From Carboxylicivirga sp. (GTDB lineage Bacteria; Bacteroidota; Bacteroidia; Bacteroidales; Marinilabiliaceae): a DNA stretch of 64,000 bases. Positions 18,584-27,300 of the stretch are shown here, piece after piece (within the stretch, counting starts at the first letter, position 1; every line of letters starts with the position of its first letter). The stretch is taken from NCBI GenBank assembly GCA_025210475.1, contig JAOARW010000053.1:248001-312000 (forward strand), given 5' to 3'. Made by a program: the position numbers and the translations under genes. The notes under the pieces were generated by a model that made no database searches, was not told where the DNA came from, and saw only the letters and a program-made list of their open reading frames with translations.

Positions 18584-19399
18584 ATGAAAAAGACGATTAG
18601 TATATTAGGATGTGGTTGGTTAGGATTTCCTTTGGCCACATATCTTCAAAATAAAGGTTTAAGAGTAAAGGGTTCAACTACAAGTGACGAAAAATTAGCT
18701 CAACTCAGTAAGAATGGTATCAAACCTTATTTGATTGATCTTTCCCAAACAAATGAATTACCAATCGAATTTTTTAAAGCGGATTATTTGCTAATCAATG
18801 TCCCTCCATCCAAGTTAATGCGACGTCCCGAGGCTTATCAATCATTAATTGATCAAGTGTCGAAACAGGCCAATCTGAAAGTAATTTTCGTGAGCTCCAC
18901 CTCGGTATATAAAGAAAATAACGGCATTGTTACCGAAGAAAGTACTAATATGTTGCTTGATGGGGAAAACGAACTGCTGGATATTGAGCGATTGTTTCAA
19001 AAGGCAGTTTCAGAAATTACCATTATCCGCTTTGGTGGTTTAATTGGGGGGCAGCGTTATCCCGGTCGTTTCTTTACACCCAATCGTATGGTCAAAGGAG
19101 CTAATCAGCCGGTAAATCTGATTCATCTCAATGATTGTATTCAGTTGATTGATGCTGTTCTTAGTAAAAATAGTTTCGGTGAAGTGTACAATGGAGTGGC
19201 CGATACCCATCCGGATAAGAAAACATTTTACACTAAGGCCATCAATCTGAATAATGGGGAACTGCCTGTTTTTTCGGAAGAGGAGATGTTCTATAAGCTG
19301 GTGAGCAATCAAAAGGCAAAAGATCGTTTGGGAATCGAGTTTAAACATGCCGATTTGTTGGCAATGCTTGACGATGATAAGCTGTGGAACCGTTTATGA
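18584..19399 (+). CDS. NAD(P)-dependent epimerase/reductase, YeeZ-like SDR
   Basis: About 271 residues. I start it at 18584 because MKKTISILGCGWLGFPLA begins the Rossmann fold directly. The upstream ATG at 18530 adds 18 residues with no homology feel, although AGGAG stands just before it. The glycine motif is GCGWLG, and SSTSVY supplies the SDR serine region. The family includes E. coli YeeZ and dTDP-sugar-type epimerases; the substrate is unknown. It stands alone in front of the SAM riboswitch. Confidence 0.8.
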   Translation: MKKTISILGCGWLGFPLATYLQNKGLRVKGSTTSDEKLAQLSKNGIKPYLIDLSQTNELPIEFFKADYLLINVPPSKLMRRPEAYQSLIDQVSKQANLKVIFVSSTSVYKENNGIVTEESTNMLLDGENELLDIERLFQKAVSEITIIRFGGLIGGQRYPGRFFTPNRMVKGANQPVNLIHLNDCIQLIDAVLSKNSFGEVYNGVADTHPDKKTFYTKAINLNNGELPVFSEEEMFYKLVSNQKAKDRLGIEFKHADLLAMLDDDKLWNRL

Positions 19400-19476
19400 C
19401 TTTTAGCATCTTGTTGTTTATTTAATTTCAATATTCTATGTTTGCAGTCATTCTGTATCCGATACAGATGTTTGAG

Positions 19477-19573
19477 TTTATTAAGAAGAGGGGAGAGACA
19501 GGCTCGGCGAACCTCTGGCAACCACCAAAATCAGGCAGGTGCCAAAACCTGGTTCCGTTAGGACGATGATGAA
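19477..19573 (+). ncRNA. SAM riboswitch (S-box type) aptamer
   Basis: The core matches the S-box layout. P1 can form between TTTATTA (19477-19483) and TGATGAA (19567-19573) with two G-U pairs. P2 is AGAGG/CCTCT. The conserved GGCAACC follows, then GGTGCCA in the second helix, and ACCTGGTTCC after it. S-box aptamers bind S-adenosylmethionine and shut off methionine-related genes. The next gene is aspartokinase, which feeds the methionine branch. Confidence 0.8.
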
Positions 19574-19612
19574 TTTAAACAATTAATTATGATGCAATTA
19601 TTTTACTTTCGA

Positions 19613-19638
19613 ATGCCCGGCTGGGCATAATTATTTTT
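19613..19638 (+). terminator. Riboswitch expression-platform terminator
   Basis: ATGCCC (19613-19618) pairs with GGCAT plus flanking G (19623-19628) around a GGCT loop, then AATTATTTTT. It lies 40 bases after the aptamer and 150 bases before the aspartokinase start, as expected for SAM-induced termination. Confidence 0.7.
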
Positions 19639-19788
19639 CACAATTTCAAGTAGTCGAAGTACGATACTATGGATAAACCATCCATGGCTGTTGTATTGTT
19701 GCTCTTCCGGTAAACGGCAGGGTGGGCTATAATCGTCAAGCAAAACCACAGAATAAATCAATATCAGACAAAAGCAAAAATTAACCAT

Positions 19789-21159
19789 ATGAAAAAAGTA
19801 GTAGCTAAATTCGGAGGTTCCAATCTGAAAAAGAAAGAAGATATACAAAAATTGGTTCGCGTCATAAAGACATATGATCGCCCCATGGTCATTGTCGTCT
19901 CAGCGTTTTATGGCATCACAAATCATTTGATACAGTCGATGGATGATGTGAAAAAAGATGAATCTAATATTGAGAAGTTGGTTCGTTTTTTGCGGGAGCT
20001 AAAAGAAGAAGCCATCCTGGAAAGCTTTAGCGATAAAGCCTGGCAGGAGAAAACATTGAATGCAGTTCAATCGAGGATTAAAGAGTTGGGCCGTTACCTG
20101 ACGGGTATTCATTACATTGGTGATGTGCCGGAATTTGTGGAGGATGTTATTTTAAGCTATGGCGAACGCCTGAGTTCATTGGTATTGACCCACATCTTGC
20201 AAAGTAATGGCATTGATGCAGAAGAGGCCTTGCCTGAGCAGATGCCACTGGTAACCGATGGTGAGTTTGGCAATGCCACTGTAAACTTCGATGTATCAAC
20301 AGCGAATGTGCAGAAACGCTTATCGGAGAATAAAATATACGTTGTGCCGGGTTTCTATGGTGTGTCAGAACAAGGTAAAGTAACCTTGTTGGGACGAGGC
20401 GGCAGTGATTACTCGGCGGCGGCTATTGCCCGTTGCCTTGATGCAGAATCGTTGGACGTGTGGAAAGATGTGAATGGTTTTATGAGTGCCGATCCCAAGT
20501 TGGTTGAATCGCCCAAGCGCATTACCCACTTGTCGTATACCGAGGCGGCTGAGTTATCATATTTCGGTGCCAGCATTCTGCATCCGCGAACGGTTGAACC
20601 GCTAAAAGAAGTGGGTATCCCCATTCATATTGGCAACATCGATGCCTTTGATGGAAGTGTAGAACCGCGCACTATTGTGCATGGAACCGAAGTTGTAACC
20701 GACTGCATCATCAAAAGTGTAACCTATAGTGATGACTTCGGAATCTTAAAACTGCGTGGTGCAGGTGTAGGGCTTAAAAAAGGTGTTTTGGCTAAAGTAG
20801 CGGTAGCGCTCGATCGGGCCGGCATCAACATTAAGTCGGTAATCACTTCGCAGATTGTGATTAATCTTATGCTTTCGGCTAAGGATATTAAGCGTGCTTA
20901 TAAAGTGGTTGAGGATCTGGAGTTATCGGCCATTACCGAGTTGATAGCTACTGAACAGGTATCTACCATCGCTGTGGTTGGCGAAGGACTTCTAGATCGC
21001 CCAGGTGTAGCCGGACGTTTATTTATGTCGCTGGCTAAAAAAGAAATCAATGTGCAGATGATTGTATCTGGCGCCTCGGCTGTGGCCACTTATTTTATGG
21101 TCGCCAAAGATGATCGGGATGCCGCCATTGAGGCCATTCATAACGAATTTTTCAGTTAG
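19789..21159 (+). CDS. lysC: Aspartate kinase
   Basis: 456 residues. The amino-acid kinase domain begins KFGGSN and contains LGRGGSDYSAA and the DVNGFMSADP region. Two ACT domains form the C-terminus (about residues 310-456), which usually bind the feedback amino acid. It phosphorylates aspartate, the first step to lysine, threonine and methionine. There is no fused homoserine dehydrogenase. The SAM riboswitch and terminator upstream imply control by S-adenosylmethionine, so this isozyme probably serves methionine synthesis. The symbol is by family and the feedback type is not known. Confidence 0.92.
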   Translation: MKKVVAKFGGSNLKKKEDIQKLVRVIKTYDRPMVIVVSAFYGITNHLIQSMDDVKKDESNIEKLVRFLRELKEEAILESFSDKAWQEKTLNAVQSRIKELGRYLTGIHYIGDVPEFVEDVILSYGERLSSLVLTHILQSNGIDAEEALPEQMPLVTDGEFGNATVNFDVSTANVQKRLSENKIYVVPGFYGVSEQGKVTLLGRGGSDYSAAAIARCLDAESLDVWKDVNGFMSADPKLVESPKRITHLSYTEAAELSYFGASILHPRTVEPLKEVGIPIHIGNIDAFDGSVEPRTIVHGTEVVTDCIIKSVTYSDDFGILKLRGAGVGLKKGVLAKVAVALDRAGINIKSVITSQIVINLMLSAKDIKRAYKVVEDLELSAITELIATEQVSTIAVVGEGLLDRPGVAGRLFMSLAKKEINVQMIVSGASAVATYFMVAKDDRDAAIEAIHNEFFS

Positions 21160-21187
21160 GAATAATAAGTTTCATTAAGGGAAAAGC

Positions 21188-21216
21188 ATGACCTATGCAC
21201 CGTTCGCATAGGTCAT
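21188..21216. terminator. Bidirectional terminator between aspartokinase and amtB
   Basis: ATGACCTATGC at 21188-21198 and GCATAGGTCAT at 21206-21216 form a perfect 11-base stem with a 7-base loop between two convergent genes. On the minus strand the tail reads GCTTTTCC. Confidence 0.75.
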
Positions 21217-21287
21217 TACTCTTCATATAAGTAAAACAACGCAATTCTTTGTTTAATGCCTTACCGAAACTCAATTCTGAAATTTGG

Positions 21288-22478
21288 TTAATAATTGTAT
21301 GAGCTTTGCCCATGCTCGTGTATGTCCAGTCCATCTCTTTCTTCTTGTTCAGATACACGAAGTCCAATTGTGGCTTTTAATGATTGGAAAAGAATTAAAC
21401 CAAGGGAAAAAGCCCAGGCTCCAATTGATAAGACGCCGAGTGTCTGAACACCCAATAAGGAAAAGCCGCCTCCATAAAACAAGCCTCCTTCGGTAGAGAA
21501 CAGGCCAACAAGTAAAGTGCCAATGGCTCCGCAAACGCCATGAACAGAGATAGCGCCTACCGGATCGTCAACCTTTAGTTTTTTATCGATAAATTCAATT
21601 GAGAATACAACTGTAAGGCCGGCGATGGCTCCAATTGCAACTGCGCCACCGGGCGATACAACGTTGCATCCTGCTGTAATACCCACAAGTCCTGCTAGTG
21701 CTCCGTTTAAAGTCATTGATAAATCAGCTTTTTTGTACCTCAGCCAGGTAACAAACATTGTAACAACGGCTCCGGCGGCAGCAGCCAGATTGGTTGTAAT
21801 AACAATTAAAGCAACGGCATTTGCATTATCGCCACTAATGGCAAGTTGCGAACCTGGATTAAATCCAAACCAACCCAACCAGAGGATAAAAACACCTAAA
21901 GCACCCAATACCATGTTATGACCTGGAATGGCATTGGCTTTACCATTGTATTTGCCAATTCTGGGACCAATGGTCCATGCACCTGCTAATGCGGCCCAGC
22001 CGCCAACGGAATGTACAACAGTTGAACCGGCAAAATCATGAAACCCAAGATCGCTTAACCAACCGCCACCCCATACCCAATGGCCTGATATCGGGTAGAT
22101 AACAACGGTGATGATTAGTGAAAACAACAAGTAGGTGCTGAACTTGGTGCGCTCTGCCATGGCACCCGAAACAATTGTTGCGGCTGTAGCTGCGAACACT
22201 GTTTGGAAAAACAGATTGTGTAAGTCTGTACCATCGTTATAAAAGAAGCTAAAGGCACCAAAGAAAGCTCCATCGCCACCGTACATGATGCTGTACCCGA
22301 TAATCCAGAACATAAGTGAACCGATAGAGAAATCCATGAAGTTCTTCATTATTATATTACCAACATTTTTGGCGCGGGTAAAGCCTGCTTCGACCATGGC
22401 AAAACCTGCCTGCATAAAAAATACGAGAATTCCGGCCAGTAAGATCCATAATATATCTAAAGCACTATTTGTATCCAT
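21288..22478 (-). CDS. amtB: Ammonium transporter AmtB
   Basis: 396 residues with eleven predicted membrane helices and Amt/Rh family motifs: FMQAGFAMVEAG, the twin-histidine pore region (DFAGSTVVHSVGG and later SVHGVCGAIG), and FNPGS. It conducts ammonium or ammonia across the inner membrane and is normally gated by the PII protein. The glnK gene lies 35 bases upstream in the same orientation, forming the usual glnK-amtB pair (here glnK first). Confidence 0.95.
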   Translation of the reverse strand: MDTNSALDILWILLAGILVFFMQAGFAMVEAGFTRAKNVGNIIMKNFMDFSIGSLMFWIIGYSIMYGGDGAFFGAFSFFYNDGTDLHNLFFQTVFAATAATIVSGAMAERTKFSTYLLFSLIITVVIYPISGHWVWGGGWLSDLGFHDFAGSTVVHSVGGWAALAGAWTIGPRIGKYNGKANAIPGHNMVLGALGVFILWLGWFGFNPGSQLAISGDNANAVALIVITTNLAAAAGAVVTMFVTWLRYKKADLSMTLNGALAGLVGITAGCNVVSPGGAVAIGAIAGLTVVFSIEFIDKKLKVDDPVGAISVHGVCGAIGTLLVGLFSTEGGLFYGGGFSLLGVQTLGVLSIGAWAFSLGLILFQSLKATIGLRVSEQEERDGLDIHEHGQSSYNY

Positions 22479-22513
22479 AATTGTAATGTTTGTAAGATTT
22501 CAAAATAATTCAG

Positions 22514-22858
22514 TTACTTCTCATAAAGTGTTTCCGGGCCTGATTCACCTGTTCTGATGCGGAATGTATCAGCTACATCAGAAACGAATATCCGGCCATC
22601 ACCAATTTCTCCTGTTTTGGCGGCATTGATAATGGCTTCAATGGTTTTATTCATGTTCTCATCCCGCACAATTATTGAAAGGATTCGTCTTTCAATAATG
22701 CTGGTGTCGTATATTGTTCCTCGATACAGATGCCCTTCCCGAGCAGTACCGGTACCCCTTACATCCCAGTAAGAGAAAAATGTAATGTCCTGTTCTTCGA
22801 GTGCTTTTTTTACAGACTCAAAGCGTGATAAGCGTATGATGGCTTCAATCTTTTTCAT
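22514..22858 (-). CDS. glnK: PII nitrogen regulatory protein
   Basis: 114 residues. The T-loop has YRGTIYDTS with the tyrosine that is uridylylated in proteobacteria (Tyr in YRGxxY). The B-loop is TGEIGDGRIFV, and the C-loop is RIRTGE. PII senses ATP/ADP and 2-oxoglutarate and blocks AmtB. It is encoded directly upstream of amtB. The T-loop around STRRILSI-type positions is diverged from enterobacterial GlnB, which is usual for this phylum. No uridylyltransferase gene is in view. Confidence 0.94.
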   Translation of the reverse strand: MKKIEAIIRLSRFESVKKALEEQDITFFSYWDVRGTGTAREGHLYRGTIYDTSIIERRILSIIVRDENMNKTIEAIINAAKTGEIGDGRIFVSDVADTFRIRTGESGPETLYEK

Positions 22859-22925
22859 GATTTTAATATTTGTGGTTATTACTTTAATTGCTGTTTCTGA
22901 AAAGTTGCTCTTCTTTAATTAAATG

Positions 22926-22999
22926 AATAAGAGCAGTGATTTGTGTTGGCGATAAAGGTGTTGTCAATCCAGATATAAAAGGTGTTCACTGCTCTTATT
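22926..22999 (-). repeat. 14-base perfect inverted repeat between porin gene and glnK
   Basis: AATAAGAGCAGTGA at 22926-22939 is the exact reverse complement of TCACTGCTCTTATT at 22986-22999, with 46 bases inside. A third copy of TGCTCTT at 22906-22912 could pair with the left arm instead. It could end the porin transcript or switch read-through into glnK. Confidence 0.65.
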
Positions 23000-23013
23000 G
23001 CTTCGTTTAGGTT

Positions 23014-23706
23014 TTAGAAAGAGATGCCAACCACGATGTCGTAAAACTCACTATTGGGGTTCACGAACACTATTCCAAACATGGGAATTGAGAATGACTC
23101 ACTGATTTTTATCTCTTTTTCGGTGCCGATTCCAATATTGACTACTTGAAAATCACCTTTTTGACCACTTTGTACATGCCATCCATCGCCGGCTCCAATA
23201 AAAAGGTTGAAATCTTTAAAATCATAGGAGGCTTCGAAATATACCACACCGTTTTCCTCGCCTGCACCTGCTCGTGAGTCATTAAGAGCGACATTGCCCG
23301 ATAGATTTAAGCTCCCGATTTCATAGCCCGCATTCAGTTCAATGGCGTGACTTGATATGCCGTCTTCTATTTCAAACCAACTACTGCCTGGATAATAATA
23401 ATCGGTTACTCCAATGCTGAATCCGAAGTTGAAAGCATATGAGGCATATAAATCAGCTTCCTGAAAAGCATCTGCACCTTGAGATGAGCTAGAAAAGGCA
23501 TAACTACCCCAGGCGCCAATGGCGAATCCACCAACAGAATACTCTATGGTTGGCTGAAATGCAGGCGAATTGCCATAGTCTACTCCTCTGAAGACATAAC
23601 GTGATACCAAATCGGCAGAAAGATCAAAGTTGCCTTTTTTGCTGTTTTGTGCATTTGTGTTAGTTAACACTAAGCCTAATCCCAAAATCAATAAAATTCT
23701 TTTCAT
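23014..23706 (-). CDS. TorF-family outer-membrane porin
   Basis: 230 residues with a signal peptide (LLILGLGLVLTNTNAQ) and alternating beta strands throughout, ending in an aromatic residue (VVGISF), as in outer-membrane barrels. The start of the mature protein, LSADLVSRYVFRGVDYG, matches the TorF/TIGR02001 putative porin family. It lies upstream of glnK-amtB on the same strand and diverges from gltBD. Context suggests a nitrogen-linked outer-membrane channel; substrate specificity is not shown by sequence. Confidence 0.8.
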   Translation of the reverse strand: MKRILLILGLGLVLTNTNAQNSKKGNFDLSADLVSRYVFRGVDYGNSPAFQPTIEYSVGGFAIGAWGSYAFSSSSQGADAFQEADLYASYAFNFGFSIGVTDYYYPGSSWFEIEDGISSHAIELNAGYEIGSLNLSGNVALNDSRAGAGEENGVVYFEASYDFKDFNLFIGAGDGWHVQSGQKGDFQVVNIGIGTEKEIKISESFSIPMFGIVFVNPNSEFYDIVVGISF

Positions 23707-23843
23707 CCATTAATGATTAAATGGTTAATAATTGCACTTGCATCTTGTTGATTGGGGGGGGTGTCGACCTTAAAAAAGTATAAAAAATCAGTTGGTACCC
23801 TCTGTTTTTTGTAGGTTGACATTACAAACATAGATAAAAAATA

Positions 23844-23873
23844 TTTTAACCCCCAAAATTATAGGGGTAAAAA
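23844..23873. promoter_or_regulatory. Dyad 1 (CCCC-N10-GGGG)
   Basis: TTTTAACCCC at 23844-23853 and GGGGTAAAAA at 23864-23873 are inverted copies with a 10-base spacer and one mismatch. It shares the ACCCC/GGGGT core with dyad 2, whose centre is about 52 bases away. Confidence 0.5.
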
Positions 23874-23897
23874 TCGAAAAATACAATAAAAATAAAT

Positions 23898-23924
23898 TTC
23901 AACCCCAATTAATTAGGGGTTGAA
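23898..23924. promoter_or_regulatory. Dyad 2 (TTCAACCCC-N9-GGGGTTGAA)
   Basis: A perfect 9-base inverted repeat, TTCAACCCC at 23898-23906 and GGGGTTGAA at 23916-23924, with an AT-only spacer. It is not followed by Ts in either direction, so it is more like an operator than a terminator. Confidence 0.6.
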
Positions 23925-24393
23925 TGTGTAAATGGTGTAATAATATTTAATGCGGGGCCTTTTTTAAGGGGGTGTTAGTTTTAAAAGTGAAATTCAAAGT
24001 GTCAAAGGTGGGTATGATGAGGGGGAGGTTGTAAGTTATAATTAATACAATCAATTTTTACTGGTTTAATAAATTGTGGTAGATTGAATTATTTGCATAC
24101 TTATGTGTCTAAGTGCTTGAAGAACAAGTTTAAATGAATAAATATGCGAATTGGTTGCATAAATATGTAGCAATGAAAATATGTCAAAAGTCATAAAAAT
24201 GTGCAGCTTTAGTCATCATTTCTTGGTATATATAATGGAAAATTCTATTTTTGTTTCGGATTATAACACAAAACATCAGATAACTTTCGAATAGTAAGAT
24301 GTGGTTTGTGGTTTTAATCCATCCGATCCAGCAACGGGAATGAGAATCCTTACAGAAGGGGTATTATTAGATTTTTCTCTAAAACAAAACAGT

Positions 24394-27300
24394 ATGACAA
24401 AACGATTTCCAAATCCTCAGGGGTTGTATGACCCTTCTAACGAACGTGATAATTGTGGGATTGGATTTGTGGCCAACATTAAAGGTCAGCAATCCAATGA
24501 AATAGTAGTGCGAGGCTTGGAGGTGCTTACCAATATGACTCACCGTGGCGCAGAAAGTTCAGATAACAAATCAGGCGATGGTGCAGGTATTTTAATGCAG
24601 GTGCCTCACGATTACTTTACAACGTTTGGTTTTGATTTGCCTTTGGCGGGTAAGTATGGTACTGGATTGGTGTTTTTACCTCAGGATGAAAAAGAGGCTG
24701 CTTTCTGTCAGCAGACGCTTGATCGTTTTTTTGTTGCTGAAGGGCTGGAGCTTATTGGCTATCGTGACGTACCCGTTGATAGCGATGTGATTGGAGAAAT
24801 TGCTAAAGGCACAGAGCCAAAGATTGTTCAGGTTTTTGTAAAGGGTAGTTACGAGCAGGATGCACTTGAACGTCGTTTGTATTTAGCCAGGAAGCAAGCC
24901 GAAAATGCCATCCGGGAATCTGAACTGGAGGAAAAGGAAGCGTTTTATTTGCCAAGTTTATCTTCAAAGATATTTATATATAAAGGAATGCTTACACCGG
25001 CTCAGTTAGGTCAGTATTTTCTGGATCTGAAAGATGCCCGTGTGAAAAGTGCTATTTCGTTGGTGCACTCACGATTCAGTACCAATACCTTCCCAACCTG
25101 GGATTTGGCGCAGCCATTCCGTATTATGGCGCATAACGGTGAAATCAATACCATTAAAGGTAACCGTTTGTGGATGCAGGCACGCGAAAGTCTGTTGGAA
25201 TCGGATTTATTTGGCGACGACCTGAAGAAATTATTCCCGGTTGTGACACCAAATATGAGTGATTCGGCATCGCTGGATAATGTGCTGGAGTTTTTATTTA
25301 TGACTGGCCGTTCGTTGCCGCATGCCTTGAGTATGTTGGTGCCGGAATCGTGGAACAGTAAAAACCCAATCCCTAAAAGTTTAAAAGCATACTACGAGTA
25401 CCACTCAACCATAATGGAGCCATGGGATGGTCCTGCATCGATAGTTTTCTCTGATGGTCGTTATGTAGGAGGTACACTGGATAGGAACGGTTTGCGTCCG
25501 TCGCGTTATGTCATTACGAAAGACGACATGATAGTGATGGGATCAGAAGTGGGTTGTCAGGTTTTTCCGGCTGAAGAAATTAAAGAAAAAGGCCGATTAA
25601 AGCCAGGTAAGCTTTTATTGGTGGATACTCAGTTAGGGGTAATTATTCCCGATGAAGAGATTAAGTCGCAGTTGTCTAAACGTCATCCTTATGGCAACTG
25701 GCTGAATGAGAATCGTATTCGCATGCGTGAGATAGAGGTGCAACAACGCGTGCCTTCTGAATTAGGTGATAAATACGATGCTTATCTAAAGACTTTTGGA
25801 TACAACCGGGAGGATTTTGAACAGATCATTGCGCCAATGGCCAAAACAGGTGGTGAGCCAATTGGTTCCATGGGTAATGATACGCCGATTGCTGTATTGT
25901 CGGATAAGCCGCAGCGCTTTTTCTCATACTTCCGTCAGTTATTTGCTCAGGTAACCAACCCGCCAATCGATCCGATTCGTGAAGGATTGGTGATGGCATT
26001 AACCAATTATATTGGATCGGTATCAAAGAACTTGCTTAGCGAAGAGCCTTCTCAATGTCGTTCCATTAAGTTTGAGAGTCCGTTGGTAACCAATACCGAC
26101 CTTGGAAAGATTAAAGACTACAGGCGCGAAGAGTTTACCCATGCCAAAATATCAATGACCTTTCCGGCCGATAGGGGAGGCGCAGGATTGGAAGAGGCAT
26201 TGGAGAATATTTGTAAAGCTGCCGAAAAGGCAGTTGACGATGGAATGAATTACATTATTCTTAGCGACCGTGATATTGATGAAAGTCAGGCGCCGGTGCC
26301 GTCGTTATTAGCTGTTGCAGCTACTCATCACCACCTGATTAAAGCCAAAAAGCGTATGCAGGTAGGGCTGATTGTGGAAACAGGTGAAGCCCGTGAAGTG
26401 ATGCATTTTGCCTTGTTGTTAGGTTTTGGTGCCAGTGTAATTAACCCATATGTATGTTTTGCCAGCATCAACGAAATGGTGAAGGATGGCAAGATTGAAA
26501 TGGATTATGCTTCGGCCCGTGAGAATTATATTAAAGCAGTTGATAAAGGCTTGTTGAAAGTCTTATCCAAAATGGGTATCAGTACCCTTCGTTCTTACCA
26601 TGGTGCTCAGATTTTTGAAGCCATCGGCGTATCCGAAGAAGTAATTAGTAAATACTTTATTGGCACACCTACAAAAATTGGTGGTGTTGGTCTCGAAGAG
26701 ATTGCCAAAGAAAGTATCCTGGATCATAAAAAGGCCTTCCAGCCAGCATTTCAAGTCAATCCGTTTGATACAAAAGGTAGCTATTCTTACCGTAAATATG
26801 GCGAAAAGCACGGATGGAATCCTGAAACCATTGGTTTGTTGCAGTGGGCAACATCCGAAGGAGATTACAATAAATACAAAGAATACAGTTCGCAGGTTGA
26901 TAAGGATAATCAAACGCCTTTATTTATCCGTGGCCTGATGAAGCTGAAGAAACAAAAGTCCATTGACATTAGTGAGGTGGAGCCGGCTTCTGAAATAATG
27001 AAACGCTTTGTAACCGGTGCTATGTCCTATGGATCTATCTCAAAAGAGGCGCACGAAGCAATGGCTTTAGCCATGAATGAGGTTGGAGGCCGAAGTAATA
27101 CCGGTGAAGGTGGCGAGGATGCCAAGCGCTTTAGCAGTCCGGCACGAAGCTCGATTAAGCAGATTGCTTCCGGGCGATTTGGTGTGACCAATAACTACCT
27201 GACCAATGCCGATGAGTTGCAGATTAAAATTGCACAAGGGGCTAAGCCGGGTGAAGGTGGTCAGTTGCCAGGGTTTAAGGTGGATAAAATAATTGCCAGT

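Larger units (their letters stand above)
23707..24393. promoter_or_regulatory. Divergent control region, porin-glnK-amtB / gltBD
   Basis: 687 bases without a gene between two divergent nitrogen-assimilation operons. It holds two CCCC/GGGG dyads (listed separately), a G-run of seven or more at about 23753-23761, and AT-rich DNA towards gltB. The open frame from GTG 24301 to 24393 is fused in frame to gltB but has no conserved content, so I treat it as leader. Confidence 0.55.

Noticed and set aside
19603..19848. 81-residue open frame on the minus strand over the SAM riboswitch leader
   Set aside because: It overlaps the expression platform and start of aspartokinase, has low-complexity content, and no start context.
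21349..22557. Plus-strand frames inside amtB and glnK
   Set aside because: Antisense shadows of strongly conserved genes.
22926..22999. Insertion sequence ends
   Set aside because: Only 46 bases inside, with no transposase and no target duplication seen.
24301..24393. N-terminal extension of GltB from GTG
   Set aside because: The conserved protein starts at MTKRFPNPQG; the extension has no homology-like features and would place a foreign sequence before the short propeptide.
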